Shown: piece after piece, positions 32,375 to 42,838 of the stretch
Layout of the letters: the number at the start of each line of letters is the position of its first letter
Position numbering within the stretch: position 1 is the first letter of the stretch
From: Clostridiales bacterium
Lineage (GTDB): Bacteria > Bacillota > Clostridia > Peptostreptococcales > Anaerovoracaceae
Reading direction: 5' to 3'
Length of the DNA: 64,000 nt
NCBI GenBank assembly: GCA_015058215.1
Contig: SVCU01000003.1
Coordinates: 62,001-126,000 of the forward strand
Notes under the pieces: generated by a model
Databases searched by the model: none
Told to the model about the DNA's origin: nothing
The model's input: the letters and a program-made list of their open reading frames with translations, nothing else
Program-made: the position numbers and the translations under genes

Positions 32375-33733
32375 ATGAAAATTGCTGTGATCGGTGCCGG
32401 CAAGCTGGGCCTTACCATTACGGAGGCTCTGCTGGGCGGCGGCAACGAAATCACCCTTATCGATAAAGACGCGGAGGTTTTGCAGAAAGCGGAAACCAAA
32501 ATGGATCTGCTCACTGTGACTTCCAATGCCAAAAACCCCGAAGTTCTGCGGGAACTCCGCATCGGCTCCTACGACTACGTCATTGCGGTCACGGACCAGG
32601 ACGAAAAGAACATGGCCATCTGCCGCTTCGCCAAGGAAATGGGCTGCAGCCGCACCATCGCCCGGATCCGCGACCCGGAATACGTGAACGAACTGAATTT
32701 CATCAAAAAAACCTTCTACATCGATATGACCGTGAACCCTGATCTTTCCATGGCCAACGAGATCCATCGCTACCTGGTACAGAAATACAACCTGAGCGAT
32801 GGTCTCTTCGCTTCCGGCAAGATCGCCATTATCCAGTTCACCGCCGAAAAGATGCCTTCCATCTGCAATAAAAAGCTGAAGGAAGTGGGTCCTACCCTGG
32901 GTATGGCTCTCATCGTTGCCATTTCCCGGAACGGTAAAATCATCATCCCCAACGGCGAAACGGAGATCCTTCCCACAGACGATATATACATGCTGGGCAT
33001 GGAAGGCCCCGTCCGCGCCTTCAGCGAACTGGTACGGGAAAAACGAACCAAGATCAGCGCGAAAAAAGTCATGATCGCCGGCGGCGGCAAAGCCGGCTTC
33101 TATCTGGCAGACAGCCTTTCCAAAGAAGGCTTCTTCGTGAAGATCATCGATTCCAACCGGGAGCGCTGTGAATACCTGTCCGAGCATCTGGATAATGTAC
33201 TGGTGCTCTGCGGCGATGCCACCGATGTCAACCTGCTGGAAGAAGAGGACATTGACGGCATGGATGCCTTCGTGACCCTCACCGGCTTCGACGAAGAAAA
33301 TCTGCTGCTGGCCATGCTGGCCCACGAACGCAATGTGGAAGACGTGGTGGCCAAGGTCAGCCGCAAGAGCTACGGTGACCTTGTAAAACGGCTGGGGATC
33401 TCCATGGCCCTCAGCCCCACCGACATTACCGTATCCCACATTCTGCGATTCATGCAGGGTTCCAGACGCATCATTTTCTCGAAGTTGATCCAGGGGCAGG
33501 CGGAATTCGTAGAATTGGTAGCCGATAAAAAAATGGATATCCTGAATACCCCGCTGTCTCAGATCTCCCTTCCCGAAAACGTTCTGATCGCCGCCATCCA
33601 CCGCGGTGATGAGATCATCATTCCTCGCGGCGGCACAGAAATCAAAGCGGGTGACCACGTGATCGTCTTCTGCCTGCTGTCTCAGCTCCCCGCTCTGGAA
33701 AAGCTGTTCCGCAGCAAGAAACGGGGGCTGTAA
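32375..33733 (+). CDS. trkA: Trk potassium uptake regulatory protein TrkA
   Basis: A 452-residue cytoplasmic gating subunit with two tandem RCK units. NAD-binding loops are GAGKLG (residues 7-12) and GGGKAG (about 233-238), each followed by an acidic residue ending the second strand (LIDKDAE; IIDSNRE). Each unit has a TrkA_C domain (about 135-215 and 365-450). AGGAGG precedes the ATG. It starts the trkA-trkH operon, with the trkH ATG one base after its stop. Confidence 0.95.
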   Translation: MKIAVIGAGKLGLTITEALLGGGNEITLIDKDAEVLQKAETKMDLLTVTSNAKNPEVLRELRIGSYDYVIAVTDQDEKNMAICRFAKEMGCSRTIARIRDPEYVNELNFIKKTFYIDMTVNPDLSMANEIHRYLVQKYNLSDGLFASGKIAIIQFTAEKMPSICNKKLKEVGPTLGMALIVAISRNGKIIIPNGETEILPTDDIYMLGMEGPVRAFSELVREKRTKISAKKVMIAGGGKAGFYLADSLSKEGFFVKIIDSNRERCEYLSEHLDNVLVLCGDATDVNLLEEEDIDGMDAFVTLTGFDEENLLLAMLAHERNVEDVVAKVSRKSYGDLVKRLGISMALSPTDITVSHILRFMQGSRRIIFSKLIQGQAEFVELVADKKMDILNTPLSQISLPENVLIAAIHRGDEIIIPRGGTEIKAGDHVIVFCLLSQLPALEKLFRSKKRGL

Positions 33734-33734
33734 T

Positions 33735-35216
33735 ATGGGCCGCATTTCCACCGTTCTCAACGGGAAGCTCATCGGGAGGATCCTTTCCTACATCCTCCTG
33801 ATCACTTCCCTTTCCATGCTGCTTTCCCTGGCCGTTTCCCTGTTTTACAGAGAGACAGAGACCGCTCTGATGTTTCTGATCATCATCGCTGTCCTGTCCG
33901 CCATCAGCATTGCCGGCATCCTGTTCTTCAAACCGATCCGCACCACTCTGCGGGTCCGGGATGGCTTCCTGGTAGTGACCCTTTCCTGGTTCCTGATGTC
34001 TTTAGCAGGGGCGCTGCCCTTCTGGTTCAGCGGTTCCTTCCCCACCTTTATCGATGCCTTTTTCGAAAGTGCATCCGGCTTCACCACCACCGGTTCCACC
34101 ATCCTCAGCGATGTGGAAAGTCTGACTAAAGGGGTCCAGTTCTGGCGTACCTTCACACACTGGCTGGGCGGCATGGGCATTCTGGTATTCGTAGTGGCCC
34201 TTCTTCCCTCTCTCGGTGTGGGCGGCCTGCAGCTGATCCAGGCGGAAGCCCCCGGCCCCACCACGGACAAACTGGCATCCAAACTGACGGACACCGCCAA
34301 GATCCTCTATACCATCTACCTGGTATTCACCGCCGTCGAAACCGTCCTCCTGCTTCTGGGCGGCATGGATTGGTTCGATGCGCTGACCCATAGTTTTGCC
34401 ACCATGGGCACCGGCGGCTTCGGCAACTACAATAACAGCATTGCTGCCTTCGATAGTCCCTACATTCAATGGGTCATCACTTTGTTCATGATGCTGGCCG
34501 GCACCCGGTTCACCCTCTACTACCTGCTGCTGCGCCGCAAATTCAAAGAAGTGGCCGGCGACTCGGAAATGAAGGTCTACTGGCTCATCTGGGGCGCAGT
34601 GACCGTCCTGCTGACTGTGATCCTGCTGAAAGAAAACGTGGTTCCCTCCCTGGAGGAAGCTCTGCGGCTCAGCGGCTTCCAGACCGCTTCCCTGCTCACC
34701 ACCACCGGCTTTGCCACAGCGGACTTCGATCTCTGGCCTGCCGCTGCGAAAATGCTGCTGTTCCTGCTGTACTTCATCGGCGGCTGCGCAGGCAGTACCG
34801 GCGGCGGCATCAAGGTGATCCGCCTGATTTCTTACTTCAAGTTCATCAAGCGCGGGCTCTACCTGCGGCTCCACCCCAACGCGGTGGTTCCCGTCAAAAT
34901 CGGCGGAAAGCCTCTGTCCCAGGAATCCGTCAGCAGCATCTCCACCTTCCTTTTCTTCTACATGTTCCTGATTCTTCTCGGCACGGCGGTGGTCGCATTC
35001 GACGGGCAGGACCTTGTCACAGCGCTCTCTGCCTCCCTGGCCTGTCTGGGCAATGTAGGCCCCGGGTTCAATCTGGTGGGGCCCGCCTGCAACTTCGGCT
35101 TCCTGTCCGGCTTCACCAAGACGTTCCTGGCCTTCCTGATGATCGTGGGCAGACTGGAACTGTTCACCGTGCTGACCATCTTTATGCCTTCTTTCTGGAA
35201 CCCCAACAAGTATTGA
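33735..35216 (+). CDS. trkH: Trk-type potassium channel subunit TrkH
   Basis: A 493-residue membrane protein with four pore-loop repeats typical of Trk/Ktr: ASGFTTTGSTIL (about 110), FATMGTGGFGNYN (about 225), TGFATAD (about 330) and LGNVGPGFN (about 440), each with the central Gly of the K+ filter. It partners the TrkA subunit encoded just upstream to take up potassium. A hairpin terminator follows at 35269. Confidence 0.95.
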   Translation: MGRISTVLNGKLIGRILSYILLITSLSMLLSLAVSLFYRETETALMFLIIIAVLSAISIAGILFFKPIRTTLRVRDGFLVVTLSWFLMSLAGALPFWFSGSFPTFIDAFFESASGFTTTGSTILSDVESLTKGVQFWRTFTHWLGGMGILVFVVALLPSLGVGGLQLIQAEAPGPTTDKLASKLTDTAKILYTIYLVFTAVETVLLLLGGMDWFDALTHSFATMGTGGFGNYNNSIAAFDSPYIQWVITLFMMLAGTRFTLYYLLLRRKFKEVAGDSEMKVYWLIWGAVTVLLTVILLKENVVPSLEEALRLSGFQTASLLTTTGFATADFDLWPAAAKMLLFLLYFIGGCAGSTGGGIKVIRLISYFKFIKRGLYLRLHPNAVVPVKIGGKPLSQESVSSISTFLFFYMFLILLGTAVVAFDGQDLVTALSASLACLGNVGPGFNLVGPACNFGFLSGFTKTFLAFLMIVGRLELFTVLTIFMPSFWNPNKY

Positions 35217-35268
35217 TAACCGGCTGTAAACCCGCATAAAATTCTCAAAAAAATAAACAAGTTCAAAA

Positions 35269-35305
35269 GAAAGCCCCCTGCTGCAGCAAACTGCAGGGGG
35301 CTTTC
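35269..35305. terminator. Bidirectional terminator between trkH and rnr
   Basis: GAAAGCCCCCTGC (35269-35281) pairs with GCAGGGGGCTTTC (35293-35305); T-rich tails on both strands. It serves the convergent trkH (+) and rnr (-). Confidence 0.85.
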
Positions 35306-35323
35306 TTATTCTTTTCAGTTGCT

Positions 35324-37177
35324 TTACCGGCACAGGGTGAAGCGCACTTCCCAGAGATCCGGATCCACGAAATGGACCTTTACCCTGACGGGATCCCCCA
35401 CCCGGTAGACCGTTTCCGTATCCTGCCCCACCAGACGGTAGTGCTCCGGTTCAAAGCGGAACCAGTCCCAGCGCAGGTCCGTGACCCGCACGAAGCCTTC
35501 CACCGTATTGGGAAGTTCCACAAAGAAGCCGGCGGAGACCACGCCGCTGATGATGCCATCAAAAGTCTCGCCCAGGTGCTTGGACATCCAGCGGGCTTTG
35601 TGGAATTTCTCCACGCTGCGCTCGATTTCTTCCGCCTTCCGTTCCATAATAGAGGACCGCACCGCAGCAGCCTCCGCAAAGGCGGCCAGTTCTTCCTTGC
35701 GCTCTGCGGAAAGAGGACCTTCCAGCACTTCATGGATGATGCGGTGGATCACCAGATCCGGATAGCGGCGGATGGGCGATGTGAAGTGGCAGTAATAGCG
35801 GGCAGCCAGGCCGAAATGGCCTTTGCTTTCCGGGCTGTAGGCGGCCTTCTGCATGGACCGCAGGGTGACCGTGTGGATCACCCGCTCTTCCTCCCGGCCT
35901 TCCGTTTCCTGCAGCAGAGCGGCCACCGCCGCCGGTGTCACATCCTTCCCGGCCCGCAGACTGTACCCGAAGGTGCCTAGAAATTGGTTCAGTTCCTCCA
36001 GCTTCTCCGGAGCGGGCTTTTCGTGGATGCGGTAGATGAAAGGTATGTTCTTTTTCTCGAATTCTTCCGCCACCGCTTCATTGGCCGCCAGCATGAATTC
36101 TTCGATCATGCGGTTTGCGGTGCCCCGTTCTTCGGGAGCGACGGTGACGGGGAATCCGGTCTCATCCAGCGTGATTTTGGATTCCGGAAGCTCGAAGTCC
36201 AGCGCCCCCCGTTTGATGCGTTTTTTGCGCAGCAGGGCCGCCAGCTTCTCCATGTTTCGCAGCATGGGCGCGATGGCTTCATAGCGCTGCAGCTGGGTCT
36301 CATCTTCATCTTCCAGGAGCGCGTTGATGTCTTCGTAGGTGAGACGCTCCGCCGTACGGATCACCGACGGGAAGATTTCGTAGCTTTGCCGCTTCCCGTA
36401 GCGGTCGAATTCCATGACGCAGCTCAGGGTCAGCTTATCTTCCTGCGGGTTCAGGCTGCAGCAGCCGTTGGACAGGACCCGGGGCAGCATGGGGATGGAG
36501 CGGTCCGGAAAATACAGGCTGCAGCCCCGTTCAAAGGCCTCATAGTCCAGATGGCTGCCTTCCTTCACAAAGTAGCTCACATCGGCGATATGGACCCCTA
36601 AACGGTATCCGCCGCCGGGGGTACGTTCCAGAGATACGGCATCGTCCAGGTCTTTGGCATCCGCACCGTCAATGGTGACGATCTGGTGGGCGCGAATATC
36701 CTGCCGCTCCGGGCCGTCTCCGTTCCCCAGGGCCGGACGGCCTTCCGCCCATTGCTGTTCCAGAGCCTTCAGCTCATCCTCGCCGGTGAGCGCAGCAAGG
36801 GCAGCCTCCTGCTCCACCTCGGCGGAGAATTCATCCCGCACCTGGTAGACCTTCAGCATGCCTTCCTGGTCGTTGCCCTTCTGCAGCACCTTGATGACCC
36901 GGCCTTCCGGAGCTTTGGTGCCGTAGCCGGGCGACGTGATCTGCACCCGCACCAGGTCCCGGTTTCCGGCCAGACCCACTTCGGAGGCGGGCACGAATAC
37001 ATCACGCCCGCCGGTCTCTTCCTTCTTTCTGGGAGTGACGAAGCCGTAGCCGCCGCCCCGCAGGTTCAATACCCCGATGATGTTTTTCAGGGAGTTTTCG
37101 GTTTTATGGAAACCCTTGCGGCCGCCGCCCTTTGGCTGGCGGCCTTTCGGGCCTTTGCTTCTCTGTTTTTTGCTCAT
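35324..37177 (-). CDS. rnr: Ribonuclease R
   Basis: A 617-residue 3'-5' exoribonuclease of the RNB family. The ATG at 37177 (MSKKQRSKGP) has AAAAGGAA; the longer frame lacks support. Order: basic N-terminus, cold-shock domain (VLNLRGGGYGFVTPR, about 36-50), catalytic RNB domain with the metal-binding aspartates in IDGADAKDLDDA (169-180), later HFTSPIRRYPDL, and a C-terminal S1 domain (GIISGVVSAGFFVELP). It lacks the lysine-rich tail of some RNase R proteins and is shorter than the usual 700-800 residues. Confidence 0.92.
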   Translation of the reverse strand: MSKKQRSKGPKGRQPKGGGRKGFHKTENSLKNIIGVLNLRGGGYGFVTPRKKEETGGRDVFVPASEVGLAGNRDLVRVQITSPGYGTKAPEGRVIKVLQKGNDQEGMLKVYQVRDEFSAEVEQEAALAALTGEDELKALEQQWAEGRPALGNGDGPERQDIRAHQIVTIDGADAKDLDDAVSLERTPGGGYRLGVHIADVSYFVKEGSHLDYEAFERGCSLYFPDRSIPMLPRVLSNGCCSLNPQEDKLTLSCVMEFDRYGKRQSYEIFPSVIRTAERLTYEDINALLEDEDETQLQRYEAIAPMLRNMEKLAALLRKKRIKRGALDFELPESKITLDETGFPVTVAPEERGTANRMIEEFMLAANEAVAEEFEKKNIPFIYRIHEKPAPEKLEELNQFLGTFGYSLRAGKDVTPAAVAALLQETEGREEERVIHTVTLRSMQKAAYSPESKGHFGLAARYYCHFTSPIRRYPDLVIHRIIHEVLEGPLSAERKEELAAFAEAAAVRSSIMERKAEEIERSVEKFHKARWMSKHLGETFDGIISGVVSAGFFVELPNTVEGFVRVTDLRWDWFRFEPEHYRLVGQDTETVYRVGDPVRVKVHFVDPDLWEVRFTLCR

Positions 37178-37319
37178 GATTCTTTTCCTTTTCCCTTTTG
37201 AACAGGTTTCCCTTTTCTTTAGTGTACCACAAGGCGGCCTGCATTGAACAGAAAAAAAGGGACAAACTTTGGAAAGAACCATATGCGGCAGCTCGCCTGC
37301 CGCAGGAACAGGAGAATCT

Positions 37320-37742
37320 ATGAAAGTAAGAGATGTTATGTCCACCAACCTGGCCTGGGTCCATCCGGACACTTCCGCAGCGGATCTTGCCAAAGAAATG
37401 CGCCGTCTGGATATCGGTGCCCTTCCCGTCTGCAACGACCGCCGCGAAGTGCTGGGCATCGTGACGGACCGGGATCTTGTGCTGCGTGCCCTGGCTCAGG
37501 GCAGCACCGAAAAGACCGCAAAGCAGCTGATGACCCGGGAGCCCCTTCTCGCTACCCCCAATATGCGGGTCCACGATGCGCTTCTGATCATGGCCAAATA
37601 CCAGATCCGCCGTCTGCCCGTGGTGGAAAACTGCCATCTGGTGGGCATGCTGGCCATGGCGGATGTGGCTCGCAAACGGTTTTATGCAGATGAAGCGGGC
37701 GATGCCCTTTCTGCCATCTCAAGAGTTTTTCCTCAAAATTGA
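37320..37742 (+). CDS. CBS-domain pair protein
   Basis: A 140-residue protein made of two CBS domains (about 1-60 and 70-128): MKVRDVMSTN, GIVTDRDLVLRALAQG, then QLMTREPLLATPNM and IRRLPVVENCHLVGMLAMADVA. CBS pairs bind adenine nucleotides. The ATG at 37320 has AGGAG. It is divergent from rnr; the partner is unknown. Confidence 0.88.
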   Translation: MKVRDVMSTNLAWVHPDTSAADLAKEMRRLDIGALPVCNDRREVLGIVTDRDLVLRALAQGSTEKTAKQLMTREPLLATPNMRVHDALLIMAKYQIRRLPVVENCHLVGMLAMADVARKRFYADEAGDALSAISRVFPQN

Positions 37743-37770
37743 AGAAGGCTGCCCGCAGGGCAGCCTTCTT
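37742..37770. terminator. Bidirectional hairpin between CBS gene and lipoprotein
   Basis: AAGAAGGCTGCCC (37742-37754) and GGGCAGCCTTCTT (37758-37770) form a perfect 13-bp stem. T-runs are weak, but the position between convergent genes supports a terminator. Confidence 0.55.
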
Positions 37771-37805
37771 CCGCTCTCCCGGCTCCCACAGGGAGCCTCT
37801 TTTAC

Positions 37806-38135
37806 TCAGATGCCGGGGGCAGCACCGCTCCCGCCGCTTCCGGGCAAAACCGTTCCGGAATCGCGCAGATCCCGTTCCGCATCGTCCAGACTGCGGCGCA
37901 TGCGTTCCATGCCGTCTTCCATTCCGTCCTTCAGGTCATCGCCCATGTCCTTCAGATCCTCTTTCAGATCTTCCCCCATGTCGTTTCCCTTATCGCCGGA
38001 ATCCTTCTCATCCTCGTAATACGGATCGTCGTTCCGGTTCGGGTCATCGGTCTCATCTCTTCGGCCGCAGCCCGCAAACAGGAACAACGATAAAACCATC
38101 AGGAGAGCGATGGCAGTTTTGGTTTTCCCTTTCAT
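37806..38135 (-). CDS. Small highly charged lipoprotein
   Basis: A 109-residue lipoprotein. The ATG at 38135 (MKGKTKTAIALLM) is followed by a signal ending LFAGCG at about residue 22. The mature part is mostly Asp/Glu/Lys with heptad-like repeats (DLKEDLKDMGDDLKDGMEDGMERM), probably an extended or helical surface segment. No family assigned. GGAGAGG is upstream. Confidence 0.65.
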   Translation of the reverse strand: MKGKTKTAIALLMVLSLFLFAGCGRRDETDDPNRNDDPYYEDEKDSGDKGNDMGEDLKEDLKDMGDDLKDGMEDGMERMRRSLDDAERDLRDSGTVLPGSGGSGAAPGI

Positions 38136-38244
38136 TGCTTTTCTCCTCTCCGGTTTCAAAAATAGTATCTGCCGGAGGGCGTTCTTCATCCTCTGCAAAA
38201 AAAGGAAACTGTTTTTTTACCCCAACTTTTCATCACTTGCATAA

Positions 38245-38274
38245 AAAGACCCGCTCCGTGAAGAGCGGGTCTTT
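38245..38274. terminator. hppA terminator
   Basis: AAAGACCCGCTC (38245-38256) pairs with GAGCGGGTCTTT (38263-38274), 27 bases past the hppA stop; T-run on the minus strand (TTTTTATG). Confidence 0.8.
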
Positions 38275-38300
38275 CAGTCTCCATTGTTTTTCGATTGAAT

Positions 38301-40340
38301 TTACAGCAGACCGCCGAATGCAGCGAATACAGGTGCAAATACAACAGCAACGATGGTCATCAGCTTGATCAGGATGTTCAGGGAAGGACCTGCGGTGTCC
38401 TTGAAGGGGTCGCCGACGGTGTCGCCGACAACAGCTGCCTTGTGGGGAGCACTGCCCTTGCCGCCGAAGTGGCCTTCTTCAATGTACTTCTTGGCATTGT
38501 CCCAGGCACCACCTGCGTTCGCCATCATGATGGCCAGCAGAACGCCGGAGGCCAGAGCACCACCCAGCATGCCGCCCAGGGCTGCGGGGCCCATCAGGAA
38601 GCCGACTACCAGGGGAGCAATAATGGCCAGCAGGCCGGGAGCGATCATTTCTTTCAGAGCCGCGCCGGTGGAAATATCTACGCACTTTGCATAGTCGGGC
38701 TTTGCGGTACCCTCCATCACACCGGGGATCTCGCGGAACTGACGGCGAACTTCTTCGATCATCTGGTTTGCGGCACGGCTGACGGAGTTCATGGTCTGTG
38801 CGGAGAACATGAAGGGCAGCATAGCACCAATGAACAGACCTGCAATGACCATGGGATCCAGAAGGCTGATGGCGAAAGCTTCACCGGTGGTGGATTCGAT
38901 CACCTGAGAATAGGTGGCGAACAGGGCCAGTGCGGTCAGAGCAGCGGAGCCGATGGCGAAGCCCTTGCCGATGGCAGCGGTGGTGTTGCCGACGGAGTCC
39001 AGCTTGTCGGTGACTTCACGAACTTCGTGGGGCAGTTTGGCCATTTCGGCGATGCCGCCGGCGTTGTCGGAAACGGGGCCGTAAGCGTCAACAGCAACAG
39101 TCATGCCGGTGGTGGACAGCATGCCGACGGCTGCCAGTGCGATGCCGTAGAGACCTGCGAAAGCGTTGGCCACCAGGATACCCACTGCTACGCAGAGGAT
39201 GGGCCATACGGTAGACATCATGCCCACGCCCAGGCCACCGATGATGGTGGTGGCAGAACCGGTCTGGCTCTGGTCAGCGATGTTCTTTACGGATTTGTAA
39301 TCGCCGGAGGTGTAAATTTCGGTCAGCTTACCGATGGCGGTACCGACGATCAGACCGGCAACGATGGCGATGGCGCAGTTGAAGGTGCCCAGCATCACCT
39401 TGCTCAGAACGAAAGAGGCTACGATCACGATGGCGGTGCTGATGTAAGTGCCCAGGTTCATGGCCTTGGCAGGGTTGGTTTTTTCATTGCCGCGAACCAT
39501 CAGAACACCCAGGATGGATGCCACGATACCGATGGCGGACAGCAGCAGTGCGAATACGGAGCCCTTGACGGGATCCAGTTCAAAGGCAGCACCCACAGCA
39601 GGAGTGACCTGGGGGATGATGGCTGCCAGAGTGATTGCGGAAATAATGGAACCCACATAGGATTCGAACAGGTCGGAGCCCATACCGGCAACGTCACCTA
39701 CGTTGTCGCCCACGTTGTCAGCGATAACAGCGGGGTTTCTGGGGTCATCTTCGGGGATACCGGCTTCTACCTTACCTACCAGGTCAGCGCCTACGTCAGC
39801 AGCCTTGGTATAGATACCACCGCCCACACGACCGAAGAGAGCCATGGAGGATGCACCGAGACCGAAACCGGTGATCACATCTGCGCAGTCGATGCCCAGG
39901 ATCACGAAGATCAGGCCGACACCCAGAAGACCCAGACCGGCAACGCAGAGACCCATGACAGCACCGCTGCGGAAGGCAACCTTCAGTGCCAGAGGCATGC
40001 CGCTGGTTCTTGCAGCATTGGCGGTTCTTACGTTCCCCTTAGTGGCAACGCTCATGCCGAAGTAACCGGCAACTACGGAAAACAGCGCACCGAACAGATA
40101 AAGCAGTGCGGTTGCCCAGTCGATTCCCAGACCCAAAACGACGAAGAGAACACCAACCACGTAGACCATGGATTTGTATTCTCTCTTCAGAAATGCCATG
40201 GCACCCTCACGGATGTAACCGGCGATTTCCTTCATGCGATCGGTGCCTTCGTCCATTTTGCTGATCCAGGAAGCAAGGACAAATGCGACGATCAGTGCGA
40301 GCAGACCACAAAGTGGTGCAAGAATTGCGATAGTACCCAT
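38301..40340 (-). CDS. hppA: Ion-translocating membrane pyrophosphatase, K+-dependent type
   Basis: A 679-residue polytopic membrane protein (about 16 helices) that couples pyrophosphate hydrolysis to H+ or Na+ export. Substrate-binding motifs: [41 protein letters not shown], and the late [12 protein letters not shown] and [14 protein letters not shown]. The site [10 protein letters not shown] has Ala where K+-independent enzymes have Lys, so it should need K+. Whether H+ or Na+ is pumped is not clear. AGGAAAGG precedes the ATG. It lies behind secG, with a terminator between. Confidence 0.95.
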   Translation of the reverse strand: MGTIAILAPLCGLLALIVAFVLASWISKMDEGTDRMKEIAGYIREGAMAFLKREYKSMVYVVGVLFVVLGLGIDWATALLYLFGALFSVVAGYFGMSVATKGNVRTANAARTSGMPLALKVAFRSGAVMGLCVAGLGLLGVGLIFVILGIDCADVITGFGLGASSMALFGRVGGGIYTKAADVGADLVGKVEAGIPEDDPRNPAVIADNVGDNVGDVAGMGSDLFESYVGSIISAITLAAIIPQVTPAVGAAFELDPVKGSVFALLLSAIGIVASILGVLMVRGNEKTNPAKAMNLGTYISTAIVIVASFVLSKVMLGTFNCAIAIVAGLIVGTAIGKLTEIYTSGDYKSVKNIADQSQTGSATTIIGGLGVGMMSTVWPILCVAVGILVANAFAGLYGIALAAVGMLSTTGMTVAVDAYGPVSDNAGGIAEMAKLPHEVREVTDKLDSVGNTTAAIGKGFAIGSAALTALALFATYSQVIESTTGEAFAISLLDPMVIAGLFIGAMLPFMFSAQTMNSVSRAANQMIEEVRRQFREIPGVMEGTAKPDYAKCVDISTGAALKEMIAPGLLAIIAPLVVGFLMGPAALGGMLGGALASGVLLAIMMANAGGAWDNAKKYIEEGHFGGKGSAPHKAAVVGDTVGDPFKDTAGPSLNILIKLMTIVAVVFAPVFAAFGGLL

Positions 40341-40385
40341 ATTGTATTCCTTTCCTTAAAAACATATAGATAACACCGTATAAAA

Positions 40386-40412
40386 AAACATGCCCCAGAG
40401 GGGCATGTTTTT
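40386..40412 (-). terminator. secG terminator
   Basis: AAACATGCCCC (40386-40396), three-base loop, GGGGCATGTTT (40400-40410), with T-runs on both sides, between secG and hppA. Confidence 0.8.
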
Positions 40413-40416
40413 ACCA

Positions 40417-40647
40417 TTATTCAATCGCAACCAGAACCAGAGAGCAGACGATGAAGCATACTGCTGCCACAATGGTGGCTTTCTTGAAAATAGCTTCATA
40501 ACCTTTGCTCTTCTTCTTGCCGAAGAGCTGCTCCGCACCGCCGGCAATGGAGCCGGACAAACCTGCGCTGTTGCTGGACTGCATAAGGATACTTCCAACA
40601 AGGATAAGGCTAGCAATAGCCAGAATGATCATCAGAAAAATCTTCAC
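40417..40647 (-). CDS. secG: Protein translocase subunit SecG
   Basis: A 76-residue protein with two membrane helices (about 3-22 and 53-73) and the SecG hallmark between them, GSILMQSSNSAGLSGSIAGGAEQLFGKKKSKG. It supports SecYE-mediated export. It follows tpiA by 101 bases. Confidence 0.93.
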   Translation of the reverse strand: MKIFLMIILAIASLILVGSILMQSSNSAGLSGSIAGGAEQLFGKKKSKGYEAIFKKATIVAAVCFIVCSLVLVAIE

Positions 40648-40748
40648 GATATACCTCCTATAGAAATGGCTTAGGATAGTCTAGCACATTTCAGGCAGAA
40701 AAGCAACGGCTTTTTCGAGGAAAGTGATGTGCAGCGGTTCTTTTTCTT

Positions 40749-41495
40749 TTAGAAGTTCACGATCTGGATGAAGTCTTCGGCCTTCAGGCTGGCACCGCCT
40801 ACCAGAGCACCGTCGATTTCGTACATGTTCATCAGTTCGGTAACATTGGAGGGCTTAACGCTGCCGCCGTACTGGATCACCAGGTTTTCGGCGGTTTCTT
40901 CACCGTAGATACCGGCCACGGTCTTGCGGATGAAACCGCACATTTCGTCAGCCTGTTCGGAGGTTGCGGTCTTGCCGGTGCCGATGGCCCAGACGGGTTC
41001 ATAGGCAACGGTCAGTTTTTCGATCTGTTCAGCGGAAAGGCCTACCAGGCCCTTCTTCACCTGTTCTTCCACAACAGCGAAAGCCTTGCCGCTTTCCCGT
41101 TCTTCCAGATTTTCACCCACGCAGAAGATGGGCAGCAGATCGTGTTCAAAAGCCTTGTGCAGCTTCTTGTTCACGGTCTCGTCGGTTTCGCCGAAGTACT
41201 GACGGCGTTCGGAGTGGCCGATGATGACGTAGTCTACACCGATTTCGGTGAGCATTTCTGCGGAAATTTCGCCGGTGAAAGCGCCCTGTTCTTCAAAGTG
41301 CATGTTCTGGGCACCAACGCCGATACCGGTGCCTGCAAATGCTTTCACCAGGGTTTCCAGCTGGGTATAGGGGGCGCAGAAAGCAACTTTTACATCGGAA
41401 GGAGAATAGACCTTCTTGAATTCTTCTGCAAAAGCGGCAGCCTGTGCCATGTTCTTAAACATTTTCCAATTGCCTGCGATAAAAGGCTTACGCAT
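40749..41495 (-). CDS. tpiA: Triosephosphate isomerase
   Basis: A 248-residue (beta/alpha)8 enzyme interconverting dihydroxyacetone phosphate and glyceraldehyde 3-phosphate. Active-site residues: Asn/Lys in AGNWKMFKN (7-15), His in IIGHSERR (about 93-100), and Glu in VAYEPVWAIGTGKTAT (about 164-179). It is downstream of pgk in the glycolytic cluster. Confidence 0.97.
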   Translation of the reverse strand: MRKPFIAGNWKMFKNMAQAAAFAEEFKKVYSPSDVKVAFCAPYTQLETLVKAFAGTGIGVGAQNMHFEEQGAFTGEISAEMLTEIGVDYVIIGHSERRQYFGETDETVNKKLHKAFEHDLLPIFCVGENLEERESGKAFAVVEEQVKKGLVGLSAEQIEKLTVAYEPVWAIGTGKTATSEQADEMCGFIRKTVAGIYGEETAENLVIQYGGSVKPSNVTELMNMYEIDGALVGGASLKAEDFIQIVNF

Positions 41496-41573
41496 GTTGA
41501 TAATCTCTCTTTCTTGGTGATATTTGTTGTTCCGTGACAGAAAGGCAGGGGCGGCCGGAGGCCGCCCTCGTTC

Positions 41574-42764
41574 TTACTTGTCTTCCAGCACAGCCACGCC
41601 GGGCAGAACCTTGCCTTCCAGGAATTCCAGGGAAGCACCGCCGCCGGTGGAGATGTGGGTCATTTTGTCGTCCAGACCGAACTGCTGAACGGCTGCAGCG
41701 GAGTCGCCGCCGCCGATGATGGTAACGCCGTCGCATTCCACCATTGCTTCTGCAACGCCTCTGGTACCGCCTGCGAAGTTGGACATTTCGAATACGCCCA
41801 TGGGGCCGTTCCAGACGATGGTCTTGGCCTTCAGGATCTCTTCGCGGAACAGCTTTACGGTTTCGGGGCCGATGTCCACGCCTTCCCGTTCTGCGGGGAT
41901 CTGGTCAACAGGAACGATGATGATCTCGGCATCGTTGGAGAATTCGGCGATGGTCTTTACGTCTACGGGCAGCAGCAGCTTAACGCCCTTGGCTTCTGCC
42001 TTGGCCATCAGTTCCTTGGCCAGGGGGACCATTTCTTCCTGCAGCAGGGATTTGCCTACTTCGTGGCCCAGAGCCTTCTGGAAGGTATAGCTCATGCCGC
42101 CGCCGATGATCAGGGAGTCTACCTTATTCAGCAGATTTTCGATTACGGGGATCTTATCGCTGACCTTTGCACCGCCCAGGATGGCCAGGAAGGGTCTTTC
42201 GGGATTTTCCACAGCATCGCCCAGGAACTTCACTTCCTTTTCAATGAGGAAGCCGGACACTGCGGGCAGATAGTCTGCGATACCGGCAGTGGAGGAATGG
42301 GCTCTGTGTGCGGTACCGAAGGCATCGTTTACGAACAGGTCGCCCAGATCGGCCAGTTCCTTGGAGAACGCAGCACCGTTCTTGGTTTCTTCGGGACGGA
42401 AACGGACGTTTTCCAGCAGCATCACGTCGCCGGCCTTCAGTTCGGCAGCAGCCTTGCGGACATCATCGTTCACCACTTCGGGAACGGACAGGAACAGAAC
42501 ATCCTTGGCCAGCAGTTCTTCCAGACGGTCGGCTACGGGCTTCAGGGTGAAGGTCATATCGGCACCGCCCTTGGGACGACCCAGATGGGACATGAGGATG
42601 ACAGCAGCACCTTCTTCCAGCAGATACTGGATGGTGGGGAGAGCGGCCCGGATACGGGTATCGTCGGTGATGGCACCGGTTTCCTTATCCTGGGGAACGT
42701 TCAGATCGCAGCGTACCAGTACTTTCTTACCGGCAACAGCAATGTCTTTCACAGTTTTCTTCAT
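41574..42764 (-). CDS. pgk: Phosphoglycerate kinase
   Basis: A 396-residue enzyme making ATP from 1,3-bisphosphoglycerate. [12 protein letters not shown] (15-26), MSHLGRPKG (about 59-67), the hinge and nucleotide region GGAKVSDKI and the C-terminal [13 protein letters not shown] are visible. AAAGGAG is eight bases before the ATG. A hairpin lies between gap and pgk. Confidence 0.97.
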   Translation of the reverse strand: MKKTVKDIAVAGKKVLVRCDLNVPQDKETGAITDDTRIRAALPTIQYLLEEGAAVILMSHLGRPKGGADMTFTLKPVADRLEELLAKDVLFLSVPEVVNDDVRKAAAELKAGDVMLLENVRFRPEETKNGAAFSKELADLGDLFVNDAFGTAHRAHSSTAGIADYLPAVSGFLIEKEVKFLGDAVENPERPFLAILGGAKVSDKIPVIENLLNKVDSLIIGGGMSYTFQKALGHEVGKSLLQEEMVPLAKELMAKAEAKGVKLLLPVDVKTIAEFSNDAEIIIVPVDQIPAEREGVDIGPETVKLFREEILKAKTIVWNGPMGVFEMSNFAGGTRGVAEAMVECDGVTIIGGGDSAAAVQQFGLDDKMTHISTGGGASLEFLEGKVLPGVAVLEDK

Positions 42765-42783
42765 GATAATCTCCTTTTTTCTA

Positions 42784-42819
42784 AAAAACCTCGCCGCAGT
42801 AGTATGCGCTGCGGCGAGG
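42784..42819 (-). terminator. Hairpin between gap and pgk
   Basis: CCTCGCCGCAG (42789-42799) pairs with CTGCGGCGAGG (42809-42819), followed on the minus strand by TTTTTT. It can lower read-through from gap into pgk, allowing more gap than pgk. Confidence 0.75.
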
Positions 42820-42838
42820 CTTCTTTATTTACTGAACA

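Noticed and set aside
35324..37459. A 711-codon version of RNase R
   Set aside because: The extra N-terminus runs through the divergent promoter and CBS gene region; ATG 37177 has a ribosome site and gives the family-like start.
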